The position numbers were made by a program, and so were the translations under genes. From positions 1 to 39,005 of the forward strand of contig JAEUJI010000295.1 in the NCBI GenBank assembly GCA_016794805.1: DNA of 39,005 nucleotides. The letters run 5' to 3'. The DNA comes from Gemmatimonadota bacterium (GTDB lineage: Bacteria; Gemmatimonadota; Gemmatimonadetes; Gemmatimonadales; GWC2-71-9). Position 1 is the stretch's first letter, and each line of letters starts with the position of its first letter. The notes under the pieces were generated by a model, which had not been told where the DNA came from, searched no databases, and saw only the letters and a list, made by a program, of their open reading frames with translations. Of this stretch, positions 22,450 through 30,882 are shown one piece after another.

Positions 22450-25449
22450 ATGTCGAACGAATCAGCTCGCGAAGGTCTCGACCGCAGGCGCTTCCTCAAG
22501 GTGGTCGGCATCGGTGGCGCCGGCGCCGCCGTGGTCTCCGGCTGCTCCACCGCCCAGGTGGAGAAGCTGGTGCCCTACATGGTGCAGTCCGAGGACCAGG
22601 TCCCCGGGGTGCCCACCTGGTACGCCAGCACCTGCACCGAGTGCGCCGCGGGCTGCGGCCTGCATGTGAAGACGCGCGAGGGGCGCGCCATCAAGCTCGA
22701 GGGCAATCCCGCCCATCCGGTGAACGCGGGCGCCCTCTGTGCCCACGGCCAGTCGGCGCTGCAGGGGTTGTACAATCCCGGGCGGCTGCAGGGCCCGATG
22801 GCGCGGCAGGCGGACGGCAGCTTCACGGCGGTCACCTGGGACGAGGCCATCGCGACCCTGGCCGCGAAGCTGCAGGCCGCCGGGGGCAAGCTCGCCGTCA
22901 TCTCCGGCGCCGGGCGCGGCACCTTCACCGACCTGTTCCAGGGCTGGACCGCGGCCCAGGGCGGGAAGTTCGCCCGCTACTCGGCCTTCAGCTTCGAGCC
23001 GCTGCGCGCGGCCAACCAGATGACCTTCGGCACGCCCGAGGTGCCGCACTACGACCTCGCGCGGGCCCGGTACATCCTCTCCTTCGGCGCGGACTTCCTG
23101 GACGGGTCCTGGCTCTCCCCGGTGGAGACCCAGCGGGGCTTCGCCGAGAGCCACGGCTACCGGGACGGCGCCATGGCGAAGCATGTCATGTTCGCGCCCC
23201 GGATGTCGCTCACCGGCATGAACGCCGACGAGTGGCATCCGCCGAGGCCGGGCAGCGAGGCCGCCATCGCCCTTGCCATGGCGAACGTCCTGCTCACGGA
23301 GCGGGGCGGCAATCCCGCCGACGCCAACGCCCTGCGTGGCGTGCTCGGTCCCTGGACGCCGGAACGGGCGCAGGAGGAGAGCGGGGTCGGGGCCGAGATC
23401 ATCCGCCGCGTGGCCCGGGAGTTCGCCTCGGCGAGCCCCGGGCTGGCCCTCGCGGGCGGCGCCTCCGGGCAGCATCGGAGCGCCGTGCAGACCGCGGCGG
23501 CGGTGAACCTGCTCAACTACGTGGCCGGGAGCGTGGGCCAGACGGTGCGCTTCGGCGCCGACCTCGACACCGGCGATGGCTACGGCGCCCTGCTGGCGCT
23601 GCTGGAGACGGTGGACCGCGGCGAGGCCCAGGTCGCGATCGTCCACGAGGCCAACCCCGCCTACACCCTGCCGCGGACGGCCGGCTTCGCGGCAAAGTTC
23701 GCGAAGGCGGGCTTCAAGGTCTCGACGTCGCTCGTCCTCGATGAGACCGCCGCCCTCTGCGACCTGCTGCTGCCGAACCACCACGCCCTGGAGCGCTGGG
23801 ATGACAGCCGGCCGCGGCGCGGGGTGCAGGGGCTGATGCAGCCGGTCATGGAGCCGGTGTTCAAGACCATGGCCACGGGCGACGTCCTCCTCAAGGTCGC
23901 CCAGAAGGCGGGCGGGGCGCTGGCCCAGTTCACCGCCCCGAGCTACGAGGCCCATCTCAAGGCGCAGTGGCTCAAGCAGCTGGGGACCGATGCGGCCTGG
24001 CGCCAGGCGCTGGCCAATGGCGGCGTCTACGGCGACGCGCCGGCCGCACCGGTCCGGCTGGCGGCGTCCGCGGCCGGGGCCGGCTTCACCGCCCCCGCCT
24101 TCGATGGCGACGCGAGCCCCGAGGCGTTCTACCTCCTGCCCACCGCCTCCGTCTACGGCGATGGGCGGTTTGCCAACCGGCCCTGGCTGCTCGAGCTCTC
24201 CGATCCGGTCACCCGGATCACCTGGCACTCCTGGGCCGAGCTCAACCCGGAGACCGCGAAGCGGCTGGACGTGCGCGAGGGCGAGATCGTCCAGCTCACC
24301 TCCCCCCACGGCACCGTGGAGGCCCCGGTCTACATCTTCCCGGGGCTGCACCCCGAGGTGGTGGCCGTGCCGCTTGGCCTGGGGCACACCAGCTATGGCG
24401 ACTGGGCCACCGGCCGGGGCGTGAACCCGCTCGACCTGCTCGGCGCCAGCGATGGCCAGGGCTTCCTTCCCTACCTCGCCACCCGGGTGACCCTCACCAA
24501 GACCGGCCGCTACAAGCAGGTGGCCAAGACCGAGGGGACCACCCGCCAGCTCGGGCGCGGGATCGCCGATGCGATGACCTTCGCGCAGGCGAAGCAGGGG
24601 ATGACGCCGGCCCTGGCCGCGGCGGCGGAGGGACACGCGCACCACGAGGTCAACACCGAGCGCGAGGTCGAGGCCATCGAGGGCTTCGACGCGGCGCAGC
24701 GGGAGGCGCGGCGGCACGGGGAGTACGCCAACGACCACCCGATGTGGGGCATGGTCATCGACCTGGCCCGCTGCACCGGGTGCTCCTCCTGCATCACCGC
24801 CTGCTACGCGGAGAACAACATCCCCTTCGTTGGGGAGGCGGACATCCTGCGCGGTCGCGAGATGACCTGGATGCGCATCGAGCGCTACTGGGAGGGCGGC
24901 GAGGACGGCGAGCCGCTCGAGGCGCGGGTGGTCCCGATGCTGTGCCAGCACTGCGACAACGCCCCCTGCGAGCCGGTGTGCCCGGTGTACGCCGCGTATC
25001 ACACCCACGACGGGCTCAACGGGCAGGTGTACAACCGCTGCGTTGGCACCCGCTACTGCGCCAACAACTGCCCCTACAAGGTGCGCTACTACAACTGGTA
25101 TGCGTACACCAAGACCGCCTTCCCGGAACCGCTCAACCTGCAGCTCAATCCCGAGGTGACGGTGCGGGCCCGCGGCGTGATGGAGAAGTGCACCTTCTGC
25201 GTGCAGCGGATCCGCGCGGCGCAGCACACCGCGCGGCTGGAGGATCGCACGCTGCGGGATGGCGACGTCGTGACCGCCTGCGCCCAGGCCTGCCCCTCCG
25301 GCGCGATCGTCTTCGGCAACATGAAGGATCCGGCAAGCCGGGTGACCCAGGCCCAGGGCAACCACCGCGGCTACCACATTCTCGAGGACCTGAACGTTCG
25401 CCCGGCGGTGACCTACCTGGCGAAGGTCCTGCACCGGGTGGAGGCGTAA
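22450..25449 (+). CDS. actB: Alternative complex III molybdopterin-fold/iron-sulfur subunit ActB
   Basis: Large extracytoplasmic subunit (999 residues), a fusion of a molybdopterin-oxidoreductase-like domain (about 1-740) and a ferredoxin-like domain (about 750-999) that carries electrons from the quinol site to the haems. The N-terminus has a twin-arginine motif (DRRRFLKVVGIGG) and a lipobox-like VSGC. Residues C62, C65, C69 and C97 form a CxxCxxxCx27C site, as in Fe-S molybdoenzymes. The C-terminal domain has four cysteine groups starting at C775 (CTGCSSCITAC), then CQHCDNAPCEPVCP, CVGTRYCANNCP and CTFCV...CAQACP. ATG 22450 is chosen because it places the twin-arginine motif at the N-terminus; an upstream in-frame GTG adds 26 unrelated residues. 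It is followed three nt later by actC. Confidence 0.95.
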   Translation: MSNESAREGLDRRRFLKVVGIGGAGAAVVSGCSTAQVEKLVPYMVQSEDQVPGVPTWYASTCTECAAGCGLHVKTREGRAIKLEGNPAHPVNAGALCAHGQSALQGLYNPGRLQGPMARQADGSFTAVTWDEAIATLAAKLQAAGGKLAVISGAGRGTFTDLFQGWTAAQGGKFARYSAFSFEPLRAANQMTFGTPEVPHYDLARARYILSFGADFLDGSWLSPVETQRGFAESHGYRDGAMAKHVMFAPRMSLTGMNADEWHPPRPGSEAAIALAMANVLLTERGGNPADANALRGVLGPWTPERAQEESGVGAEIIRRVAREFASASPGLALAGGASGQHRSAVQTAAAVNLLNYVAGSVGQTVRFGADLDTGDGYGALLALLETVDRGEAQVAIVHEANPAYTLPRTAGFAAKFAKAGFKVSTSLVLDETAALCDLLLPNHHALERWDDSRPRRGVQGLMQPVMEPVFKTMATGDVLLKVAQKAGGALAQFTAPSYEAHLKAQWLKQLGTDAAWRQALANGGVYGDAPAAPVRLAASAAGAGFTAPAFDGDASPEAFYLLPTASVYGDGRFANRPWLLELSDPVTRITWHSWAELNPETAKRLDVREGEIVQLTSPHGTVEAPVYIFPGLHPEVVAVPLGLGHTSYGDWATGRGVNPLDLLGASDGQGFLPYLATRVTLTKTGRYKQVAKTEGTTRQLGRGIADAMTFAQAKQGMTPALAAAAEGHAHHEVNTEREVEAIEGFDAAQREARRHGEYANDHPMWGMVIDLARCTGCSSCITACYAENNIPFVGEADILRGREMTWMRIERYWEGGEDGEPLEARVVPMLCQHCDNAPCEPVCPVYAAYHTHDGLNGQVYNRCVGTRYCANNCPYKVRYYNWYAYTKTAFPEPLNLQLNPEVTVRARGVMEKCTFCVQRIRAAQHTARLEDRTLRDGDVVTACAQACPSGAIVFGNMKDPASRVTQAQGNHRGYHILEDLNVRPAVTYLAKVLHRVEA

Positions 25450-25452
25450 CCG

Positions 25453-26802
25453 ATGGCCGCGATCGCGCACGAGTCGAACCACCCGACCCAGACCCATCAC
25501 GAGGTCACCCGGGACGTCGTCAACACCCTGGGCACGGCGGGGACGGGCTACTTCCTCCTGCTGGCCGGGGCGGTGGGCCTCTTCCTCGTCGGCGTCGTCA
25601 CCTTCGTCTTCCTGCTCAAGGATGGGCTGGGCCTGGCGGGCTACAATCCGCCGGCGTTCTGGTCGGTGTACATCACCACCTTCGTGTTCTGGGTCGGCAT
25701 CGGTCACGCCGGGACGCTGATCTCCGCCATCCTGTTCCTGTTCCGCTCCCCCTGGCGGACGGCGGTGTACCGGGCCACCGAGGCCATGACGGTCTTCGCG
25801 GTCATGACGGCGGGCCTGTTCCCCATCATTCATATCGGCCGCCAGTGGTTCTTCTACTGGCTGCTCCCCTATCCCAACCAGCGCTGGCTGTGGCCCAACT
25901 TCAAGTCGCCGCTGGTGTGGGACGTCTTCGCGATCTCCACCTACCTCACCGTCTCGACCACGTTCCTGTGCGTCGGGCTGGTGCCGGACATCGCGGCGGC
26001 CCGGGACATGATGAAGGGCTGGCGCTCCAAGGTGTACGGGGTCTTCTCCCTGGGGTGGAAGGGCACCCAGCACCAGTGGCAGCATTACAGCCGGGCATAC
26101 CTCTACCTGGCCGCGCTGGCCACGCCCCTGGTGCTTTCGGTGCACTCGGTGGTGTCCTGGGACTTCGCCATGTCCATCGTCCCCGGCTGGCACGGGACGA
26201 TCTTCGCCCCCTACTTCGTGGCGGGCGCGATCTACTCCGGCGTCGGCATGGTGTTCACCCTGATGATCCCGCTCCGGAAGGCGCTCAAGCTGGAGCACAT
26301 GATCACCGAGTATCACTTCGACAACCTCTCCAAGCTGACCCTGCTCACCGGCTCCATCCTGTTCTATGCCTACGCGATGGAGTACTTCATCGGCTGGTAC
26401 AGCAACAACACCTATGAGCAGACCGCCTTCTGGCGCCGCGCCTTCGGCCCGATGTGGTGGGGCGGCTGGACCATGATCATCTGCAACGCCTTCGTGTCGC
26501 AGCTGTTCTGGTTCAAGAAGGTGCGCACCAACCTCACCGCGCTCTTCATCATCTCGATCTTCATCAACATCGGGATGTGGTTCGAGCGCTACGTGATCAT
26601 CGCCTCCAGCCTGGCCAACGACTTCCTCCCCTACGCCTGGAGCCAGATGCGGCCCACCTGGGCGGACTGGGGCATCCTCGCCGGCTCGTTCGGCTGGTTC
26701 GGCATGTGGTTCCTCCTCTTCGCCCGCACCTTCCCGGTGGTGGCGATCCAGGAGATCAAGGAGCAGATCCCGATGCCCCGGCTTCGCAAGGGAGGCCACT
26801 GA
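25453..26802 (+). CDS. actC: Alternative complex III quinol-binding membrane subunit ActC (NrfD family)
   Basis: A 449-residue polytopic membrane protein of the NrfD/PsrC family that forms a quinol-oxidising site next to the ActB clusters. About ten hydrophobic segments are visible, for example GYFLLLAGAVGLFLVGVVTFVFLL, WGGWTMIICNAFVSQLF and the last one GSFGWFGMWFLLFARTFP. The conserved early region FWVGIGHAGTLISAILFLFRSPWR is typical of ActC. ATG 25453 follows the actB stop by three nt; its stop overlaps the actD start (TGATG). The closest alternatives, PsrC-like polysulfide reductase subunits, are excluded by the neighbouring ActA/D/E/F genes. Confidence 0.95.
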   Translation: MAAIAHESNHPTQTHHEVTRDVVNTLGTAGTGYFLLLAGAVGLFLVGVVTFVFLLKDGLGLAGYNPPAFWSVYITTFVFWVGIGHAGTLISAILFLFRSPWRTAVYRATEAMTVFAVMTAGLFPIIHIGRQWFFYWLLPYPNQRWLWPNFKSPLVWDVFAISTYLTVSTTFLCVGLVPDIAAARDMMKGWRSKVYGVFSLGWKGTQHQWQHYSRAYLYLAALATPLVLSVHSVVSWDFAMSIVPGWHGTIFAPYFVAGAIYSGVGMVFTLMIPLRKALKLEHMITEYHFDNLSKLTLLTGSILFYAYAMEYFIGWYSNNTYEQTAFWRRAFGPMWWGGWTMIICNAFVSQLFWFKKVRTNLTALFIISIFINIGMWFERYVIIASSLANDFLPYAWSQMRPTWADWGILAGSFGWFGMWFLLFARTFPVVAIQEIKEQIPMPRLRKGGH

Positions 26803-27311
26803 TGGCCCGGTCCGTACCCGGCGTGCTCGCGAGCTTCGAGCACATCGACGCGGCCTGTGACGCGATCCAGGCCCTCCGCGCCCAGGGCCGCCAGGACTTC
26901 ACCGTCTACTCGGCCGCGCCCAGCCACGAGCTGGAGGACGCCCTCGGCATCACCACCTCGCCGGTCCGGCTGTTCACCCTGATCGGCGGGATCACCGGCG
27001 TCTGCGCCGGCCTGGGCATGACCTACTGGATGTCCCTCGACTGGCCGCTGCTGGTGGGCGGGAAGCCGATCGCCACCGTGCCGCCCTACGTGGTGTTCCT
27101 GTTCGAGCTCATGGTGCTGCTCGGCTCGCTCTCCACCGTGGCGGGCGTGGTCATCCTCTCCCTCCGCCGGCCGACCACCGGGCTGGCCTACGACCCCAAG
27201 TTCAGCGACGACCGGATCGGGATCTTCGTCCCCTGCCCGGCGGCGGAGGTGGGCGGCGTGGAGCGGATGTTCCGGGATGCGGGCAGCGTGGAGGTCCGCC
27301 ATGCGGCGTAG
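26802..27311 (+). CDS. actD: Alternative complex III membrane subunit ActD (DUF3341)
   Basis: A 169-residue DUF3341-type subunit with a cytoplasmic N-terminal alpha/beta part (GVLASFEHIDAACDAIQALRAQGRQDFTVYSAAP) and two membrane segments (VRLFTLIGGITGVCAGLGMTY and VVFLFELMVLLGSLSTVAGVV), followed by a ~45-residue C-terminal ferredoxin-like strand-helix unit (DRIGIFVPCP). It packs against ActC/ActF and has no cofactor. ATG 26802 overlaps the actC stop by one base, with a GGAGG ahead (26791-26795). Its end overlaps the actE start by 11 nt. Confidence 0.92.
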   Translation: MARSVPGVLASFEHIDAACDAIQALRAQGRQDFTVYSAAPSHELEDALGITTSPVRLFTLIGGITGVCAGLGMTYWMSLDWPLLVGGKPIATVPPYVVFLFELMVLLGSLSTVAGVVILSLRRPTTGLAYDPKFSDDRIGIFVPCPAAEVGGVERMFRDAGSVEVRHAA

Positions 27312-27897
27312 CCTGAAGACCGCCGCGGCCCTGTGCCTCGCGCTGGGCGCCACCGGCTGCGACTACTACTACAACGACGTCCCCTCGCCCGACGACCTCA
27401 TGCACGTCGTCCCCTGGTTCGACGCCATGATCAAGAGCCCGGCGGTCCACCCCTACGAGACCGCCGCGGTGCCGCGCAACACCGTCCCCGGTACGGTGCC
27501 GATCACCGGCAGCGAGGGCGACTGGTCGGCCGAGTGGGGCGTCGGGAACACCACCACGGCGGACAAGCTGGTGAACCCGCTGGCGGGCCAGCCCGCCTCC
27601 GCCCGGGGCGACACGCTCTACCACACCTTCTGCGCCGTCTGCCACGGGGACACCGGCAACGCCGACAGCCCCGTCAGCGCCAAGGTCGCGGCCCTGCCAC
27701 TCACCACCCCACGCGCCATCGCCTGGAGTGACGGGTACATCTACAGCATCATCCGCTACGGTCGCGGCGTCATGCCCCGGTATGCCGCGCAGGTGCGGGG
27801 CATCAACCGCTGGGAGATCGTGAACTACGTGCGGAAGCTGCAGGCCGACGCGACGGCCGCCACCGCCGCCCCGGCGCCTGCGGGAGGAGTCAACTGA
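27301..27897 (+). CDS. actE: Alternative complex III monohaem cytochrome c subunit ActE
   Basis: A 198-residue periplasmic lipoprotein cytochrome c. The N-terminus is a lipoprotein signal peptide (MRRSLKTAAALCLALGATGCDYYY). A single haem site CAVCH lies at residues 111-115 and the probable axial methionine is M158 in GRGVMPRY. A Tyr/Pro/Asp-rich stretch precedes the haem domain, which ends in a helix (INRWEIVNYVRKLQ). The Ala/Pro tail (last 20 residues) is likely disordered. ATG 27301 lies inside the actD end, and the stop overlaps the actF ATG (TGATG). ActE is the likely exit point to the soluble acceptor. Confidence 0.93.
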   Translation: MRRSLKTAAALCLALGATGCDYYYNDVPSPDDLMHVVPWFDAMIKSPAVHPYETAAVPRNTVPGTVPITGSEGDWSAEWGVGNTTTADKLVNPLAGQPASARGDTLYHTFCAVCHGDTGNADSPVSAKVAALPLTTPRAIAWSDGYIYSIIRYGRGVMPRYAAQVRGINRWEIVNYVRKLQADATAATAAPAPAGGVN

Positions 27898-29168
27898 TGG
27901 GCACCACGTCGGTGCGCGACCAGCTCGTCGCCCGGTCGGTTTCCGCCCGCTACAACCTGTTCGTCGGCCTGGGCACCGCCCTCGCCCTCGTGGGCGCGGC
28001 CCTCTTCGTCTACTTCGCCCGGGGCGAGCACGCCGACCGCGCCTGGCACCTGTTCCACGTCAACTGGGTCTACTTCACCGGCCTCACCGGGGGCAGCTTC
28101 GCCTTCGTGGCGGTGCAGAAGGTGACCAAGGCCAAGTGGTCCGGGGTGATCATCCGCTTCGCCGAGGCCGCGCCCTTCTTCTTCTGGCCGGTATCGGCGG
28201 TGGGCTTCCTGCTCATCTTCACCGTGGGATATCCCCACATCTTCCCCGACATGCACGGGCTCGGGCATGGCAAGGAGATCTGGCTCTCCCACGGATTCAT
28301 GTTCGGCCGGCTCGCGGTGGGGCTGTCGGTGCTCTACTACCTCGGCTTCCAGCTGGTCAAGGCGGACCTGATCCCCGACATGCATGACGTGAAGGGGGCG
28401 GTCCCCACCGAGCGGCGCGGGTTGTACGAGCGGTGGACCCAGGGCTTCGACGCCACCCCGGACGGCCGCGCCCGGCACGAGGCGCGGATCGCCGTCCTGG
28501 CGCCGGTCTACATCATTACCTACGCCATCGTCTTCACCATGGTGGCGTTCGACACCATCATGGCGCTGCAGCCGCACTGGTTCTCCAACCTCTTCGGCGG
28601 CTGGTACTTCATGGGGTCCTTCCTCGGCGCCCACACCCTCCTGGCGCTGATGATGCTCTATGGGCGGAACGAGGTGGGCATCGCCGAGTTCATCAGCCCC
28701 AGGCAGCGCCATGACCTCGGCAAGCTCTGCTTCGGGTTCACCGTCTTCTGGACCTACCTGATGTGGTCCCAGTTCCTGGTGATCTGGTACGGCAACCTGC
28801 CGGAGGAGACCGGGTTCGTCTTCGCCCGCCTGTGGGGCGAGTGGCGGCCGATCGGCCGGCTGGTGTTCCTGGGGATGTTTGTGGTGCCCTTCATCGGGCT
28901 GCTCGGCGTGGCGCCGAAGAAGACCCCGGTCACCCTCGGGCTGTTCACCGCGGTGAGCCTCTGCACTCTCTGGCTCGAGCGCTACCTGCTCGTCCTGCCG
29001 TCCGTGACCAAGGAAGCCGGGCCGGTCTTCGGCGTGGCGGAGCTGGGGCCCACCCTCGGCTTCCTGGGCCTCTTCCTGCTGAGCTACGGCTTCTTCGCCC
29101 GCACCTTCCCGATGGTCTCGCCCAGGCTGGCGCTGATCACGCTGGAAAAGGAAGCCGGGCACCACTGA
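27897..29168 (+). CDS. actF: Alternative complex III membrane subunit ActF (NrfD-like)
   Basis: A 423-residue polytopic membrane protein, the second NrfD-like subunit. About ten hydrophobic segments are seen, including YNLFVGLGTALALVGAALFVYF, FFWPVSAVGFLLIFTVGYP and FLGLFLLSYGFFARTFPM. The HLFHVNWVYFTGLTGGSFAFVAV stretch near the N-terminus is a family feature. It pairs with ActC in the membrane; in characterised complexes ActC rather than ActF is the quinol site. It is the last gene of the operon. No actG and no terminal oxidase genes follow; a long terminator hairpin comes 15 nt downstream. Confidence 0.94.
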   Translation: MGTTSVRDQLVARSVSARYNLFVGLGTALALVGAALFVYFARGEHADRAWHLFHVNWVYFTGLTGGSFAFVAVQKVTKAKWSGVIIRFAEAAPFFFWPVSAVGFLLIFTVGYPHIFPDMHGLGHGKEIWLSHGFMFGRLAVGLSVLYYLGFQLVKADLIPDMHDVKGAVPTERRGLYERWTQGFDATPDGRARHEARIAVLAPVYIITYAIVFTMVAFDTIMALQPHWFSNLFGGWYFMGSFLGAHTLLALMMLYGRNEVGIAEFISPRQRHDLGKLCFGFTVFWTYLMWSQFLVIWYGNLPEETGFVFARLWGEWRPIGRLVFLGMFVVPFIGLLGVAPKKTPVTLGLFTAVSLCTLWLERYLLVLPSVTKEAGPVFGVAELGPTLGFLGLFLLSYGFFARTFPMVSPRLALITLEKEAGHH

Positions 29169-29183
29169 CCGGCCGGCGGGTCG

Positions 29184-29234
29184 GAAACGACGAAGGGCGG
29201 GCACCGGTGCGGTGCCCGCCCTTCGTCGTTTCCC
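29184..29234. terminator. Bidirectional terminator with 23-bp perfect stem
   Basis: Arms 29184-29206 and 29212-29234 are exact reverse complements around a 5-nt GGTGC loop. It lies between the actF stop and the stop of the opposing anti-sigma gene. The outer part of each arm is A/T-richer (GGAAACGACG), giving TCGTCGTTTCC at the 3' side on both strands. Confidence 0.85.
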
Positions 29235-29256
29235 GCGGGCCGTCGCCCGGCGTCCC

Positions 29257-30270
29257 CTAGTACCGCCGACGGGCGTTCACCCGGCTGAGCAGCGAGCCGA
29301 GGGACTGCGAGGGCCCGGTCACCGCCACCATGCGATCGCCCTGCTGGATGGTCACGGTCACCCGGTCTGACTCGCCGGAACGGACGGGTCCCCCGGCCTC
29401 GCGAACCTCACCGGCGGCCACGATGGCCTGGACCCGCGCCGTCGGACCCGCCAGCGTGCGCACCACTTCACCGGACTCGAGCATCTGGTCCACGGCGGTG
29501 ACGTCCGGCCCCCCCTCGCCGGGCTGCACCCGCATCTGCACGACCGGGAGTCCGGGGACCAGAGGAATATCCACGGAACGCGCCGAGCCGCTGCTGTCCG
29601 GCACCACCGTGCGCCACAACCCCTGCAGCCCAAGCTCGGCGCCAACCGGCTGCGCCAGCAGCGAGGGAAGCTCCTCGCCGTCCCCGCCGGAAACCACCTG
29701 CCGCTGCCGGGGGAGGAAATCGGGAGTCGGGTCGGTCTCGACCAGCGAGGCGAACTGTACCGGGGACTCCCGGCGGCCGGTGCCCTGCGGCACCCGGATG
29801 AGGCGCCGTTCCGGCTCCTGGGCCACCGGAGCGGACCGGGTGGCCGGGAGGCGCGTCGGGGCGGCCACCTCGGTGACGGGGGCGGAGTCGCGCGAGGGTG
29901 CGGCCGGCGCCGTGGCGGCGATGGCGGTCGGGTCCGGGCGGCGGGCTCCCGGCTTGAGGGTCCAGCCGAGGAAGATGGCCCCCGCCACGCTGGCGGCCCA
30001 CATCCCGGCGATCAGCCACCGCTGGCGGCCCTGCACCCGCTCCGCCGCCCGGGCCTGCAGGACCGCGTAGGCGGGCGGGATGATCGCCGGCGGCCCGAGC
30101 TCGGCCAGCAGCTCGGTGGTCCGGTCCCGCAGGCGGGCGATGTCGTCCCGCAGCACCTGGCAGGCCGGACAGCGGGCCAGGTGCCGCTCGATCTCCACCG
30201 CCTGCGACCGGCTGAGGGCCTGGTCGAGGTAGGCGTGGAGTTCTTCGTCAGGAATGTGCCGCACGGTCAT
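29257..30270 (-). CDS. Membrane anti-sigma factor with zinc-binding N-terminus
   Basis: A 337-residue anti-sigma factor for the ECF sigma encoded upstream. The N-terminal ~70 residues form a zinc anti-sigma (ZAS) domain, IPDEELHAYLDQALS...EIERHLARCPACQ, with the HxxxCxxC motif. One membrane segment follows (WLIAGMWAASVAGAIFLGWTL, about 90-110), then a ~225-residue extracytoplasmic region rich in Pro, Ala, Arg and Val. That region has a repeated strand-like pattern near the C-terminus (VTVTIQQGDRMVAVTG) but no family I can name. ATG 30270 gives the HIPDEEL start and overlaps the sigma gene by 23 nt, so the pair is translationally coupled. The signal it senses is unknown. Confidence 0.85.
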   Translation of the reverse strand: MTVRHIPDEELHAYLDQALSRSQAVEIERHLARCPACQVLRDDIARLRDRTTELLAELGPPAIIPPAYAVLQARAAERVQGRQRWLIAGMWAASVAGAIFLGWTLKPGARRPDPTAIAATAPAAPSRDSAPVTEVAAPTRLPATRSAPVAQEPERRLIRVPQGTGRRESPVQFASLVETDPTPDFLPRQRQVVSGGDGEELPSLLAQPVGAELGLQGLWRTVVPDSSGSARSVDIPLVPGLPVVQMRVQPGEGGPDVTAVDQMLESGEVVRTLAGPTARVQAIVAAGEVREAGGPVRSGESDRVTVTIQQGDRMVAVTGPSQSLGSLLSRVNARRRY

Positions 30271-30763
30271 CGCGATGTTCCATCCGGTCGTGAGCGTCAA
30301 TGAGTCGTTTGCGGGCGCGGGCCAGCGTCGTACCCACCGCGCCGACGGCGAGTCCGGTCTGCTGGGCGATTTCGGGATAGCTCATCCCGGCGTCCCAGAG
30401 CAGCAGGACCTCGCGGTCCCGCTTGGTAAGCGTCCCCAGCGCCTCGTCCACCCGGGCGCGGCGTTCGTCCTCTTCCACCATCTCGTCGGCGGCCGGCTGG
30501 CTGGAGGGGAGGGTGACGGGATCATCCTTGAGCAGCGTGAGGTGACGCTTCCGCCGGATGGCGGCGCGGGCCTCATCCCGGGCCAGGTTCGCCGCCACCG
30601 CGAACAGCCACGCCCGGGGCTTCTCCGGGCGATGGGCCATGGCGCGGATGAAGACTTCCTGGGCCAGGTCGTGCGCCCGGTCGGCATCCCAGACCTTGCG
30701 GTACAGGAAGCGGACCACCGTCGCGTAGGTCGTGCGGTACAGCTCTTCAAGCTCATCGCCCAT
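30248..30763 (-). CDS. ECF RNA polymerase sigma factor
   Basis: A 171-residue extracytoplasmic-function sigma factor. Region 2 is YRTTYATVVRFLYRKVWDADRAHDLAQEVFIRAMAH (DLAQEVF being the hallmark), and region 4 is LGTLTKRDREVLLLWDAGMSYPEIAQQTGLAVGAVGTTLARARKRL, a helix-turn-helix that reads the -35. Regions 1.1 and 3 are missing, as expected. ATG 30763 is used; about 120 nt separate it from the next upstream gene on the same strand. It is followed by its overlapping anti-sigma gene. The regulon cannot be predicted from this window. Confidence 0.93.
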   Translation of the reverse strand: MGDELEELYRTTYATVVRFLYRKVWDADRAHDLAQEVFIRAMAHRPEKPRAWLFAVAANLARDEARAAIRRKRHLTLLKDDPVTLPSSQPAADEMVEEDERRARVDEALGTLTKRDREVLLLWDAGMSYPEIAQQTGLAVGAVGTTLARARKRLIDAHDRMEHRDDRAAHS

Positions 30764-30882
30764 GACGTCCTCGAGGGCTCAGACAACAATCATCTGGAGG
30801 GGCCGGCTAGGTGGCATCCGTACAAAAGCTTACGACGTTTCGCACCGGCCGGCCATGCACACTCCCGGCACCCCCGGCGGCG

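Noticed and set aside
22462-26799. A 1445-codon open frame antisense to actB and actC
   Set aside because: Length is explained by GC-rich third positions of the sense genes; the composition is Arg/Gly/His/Val-rich without motifs.
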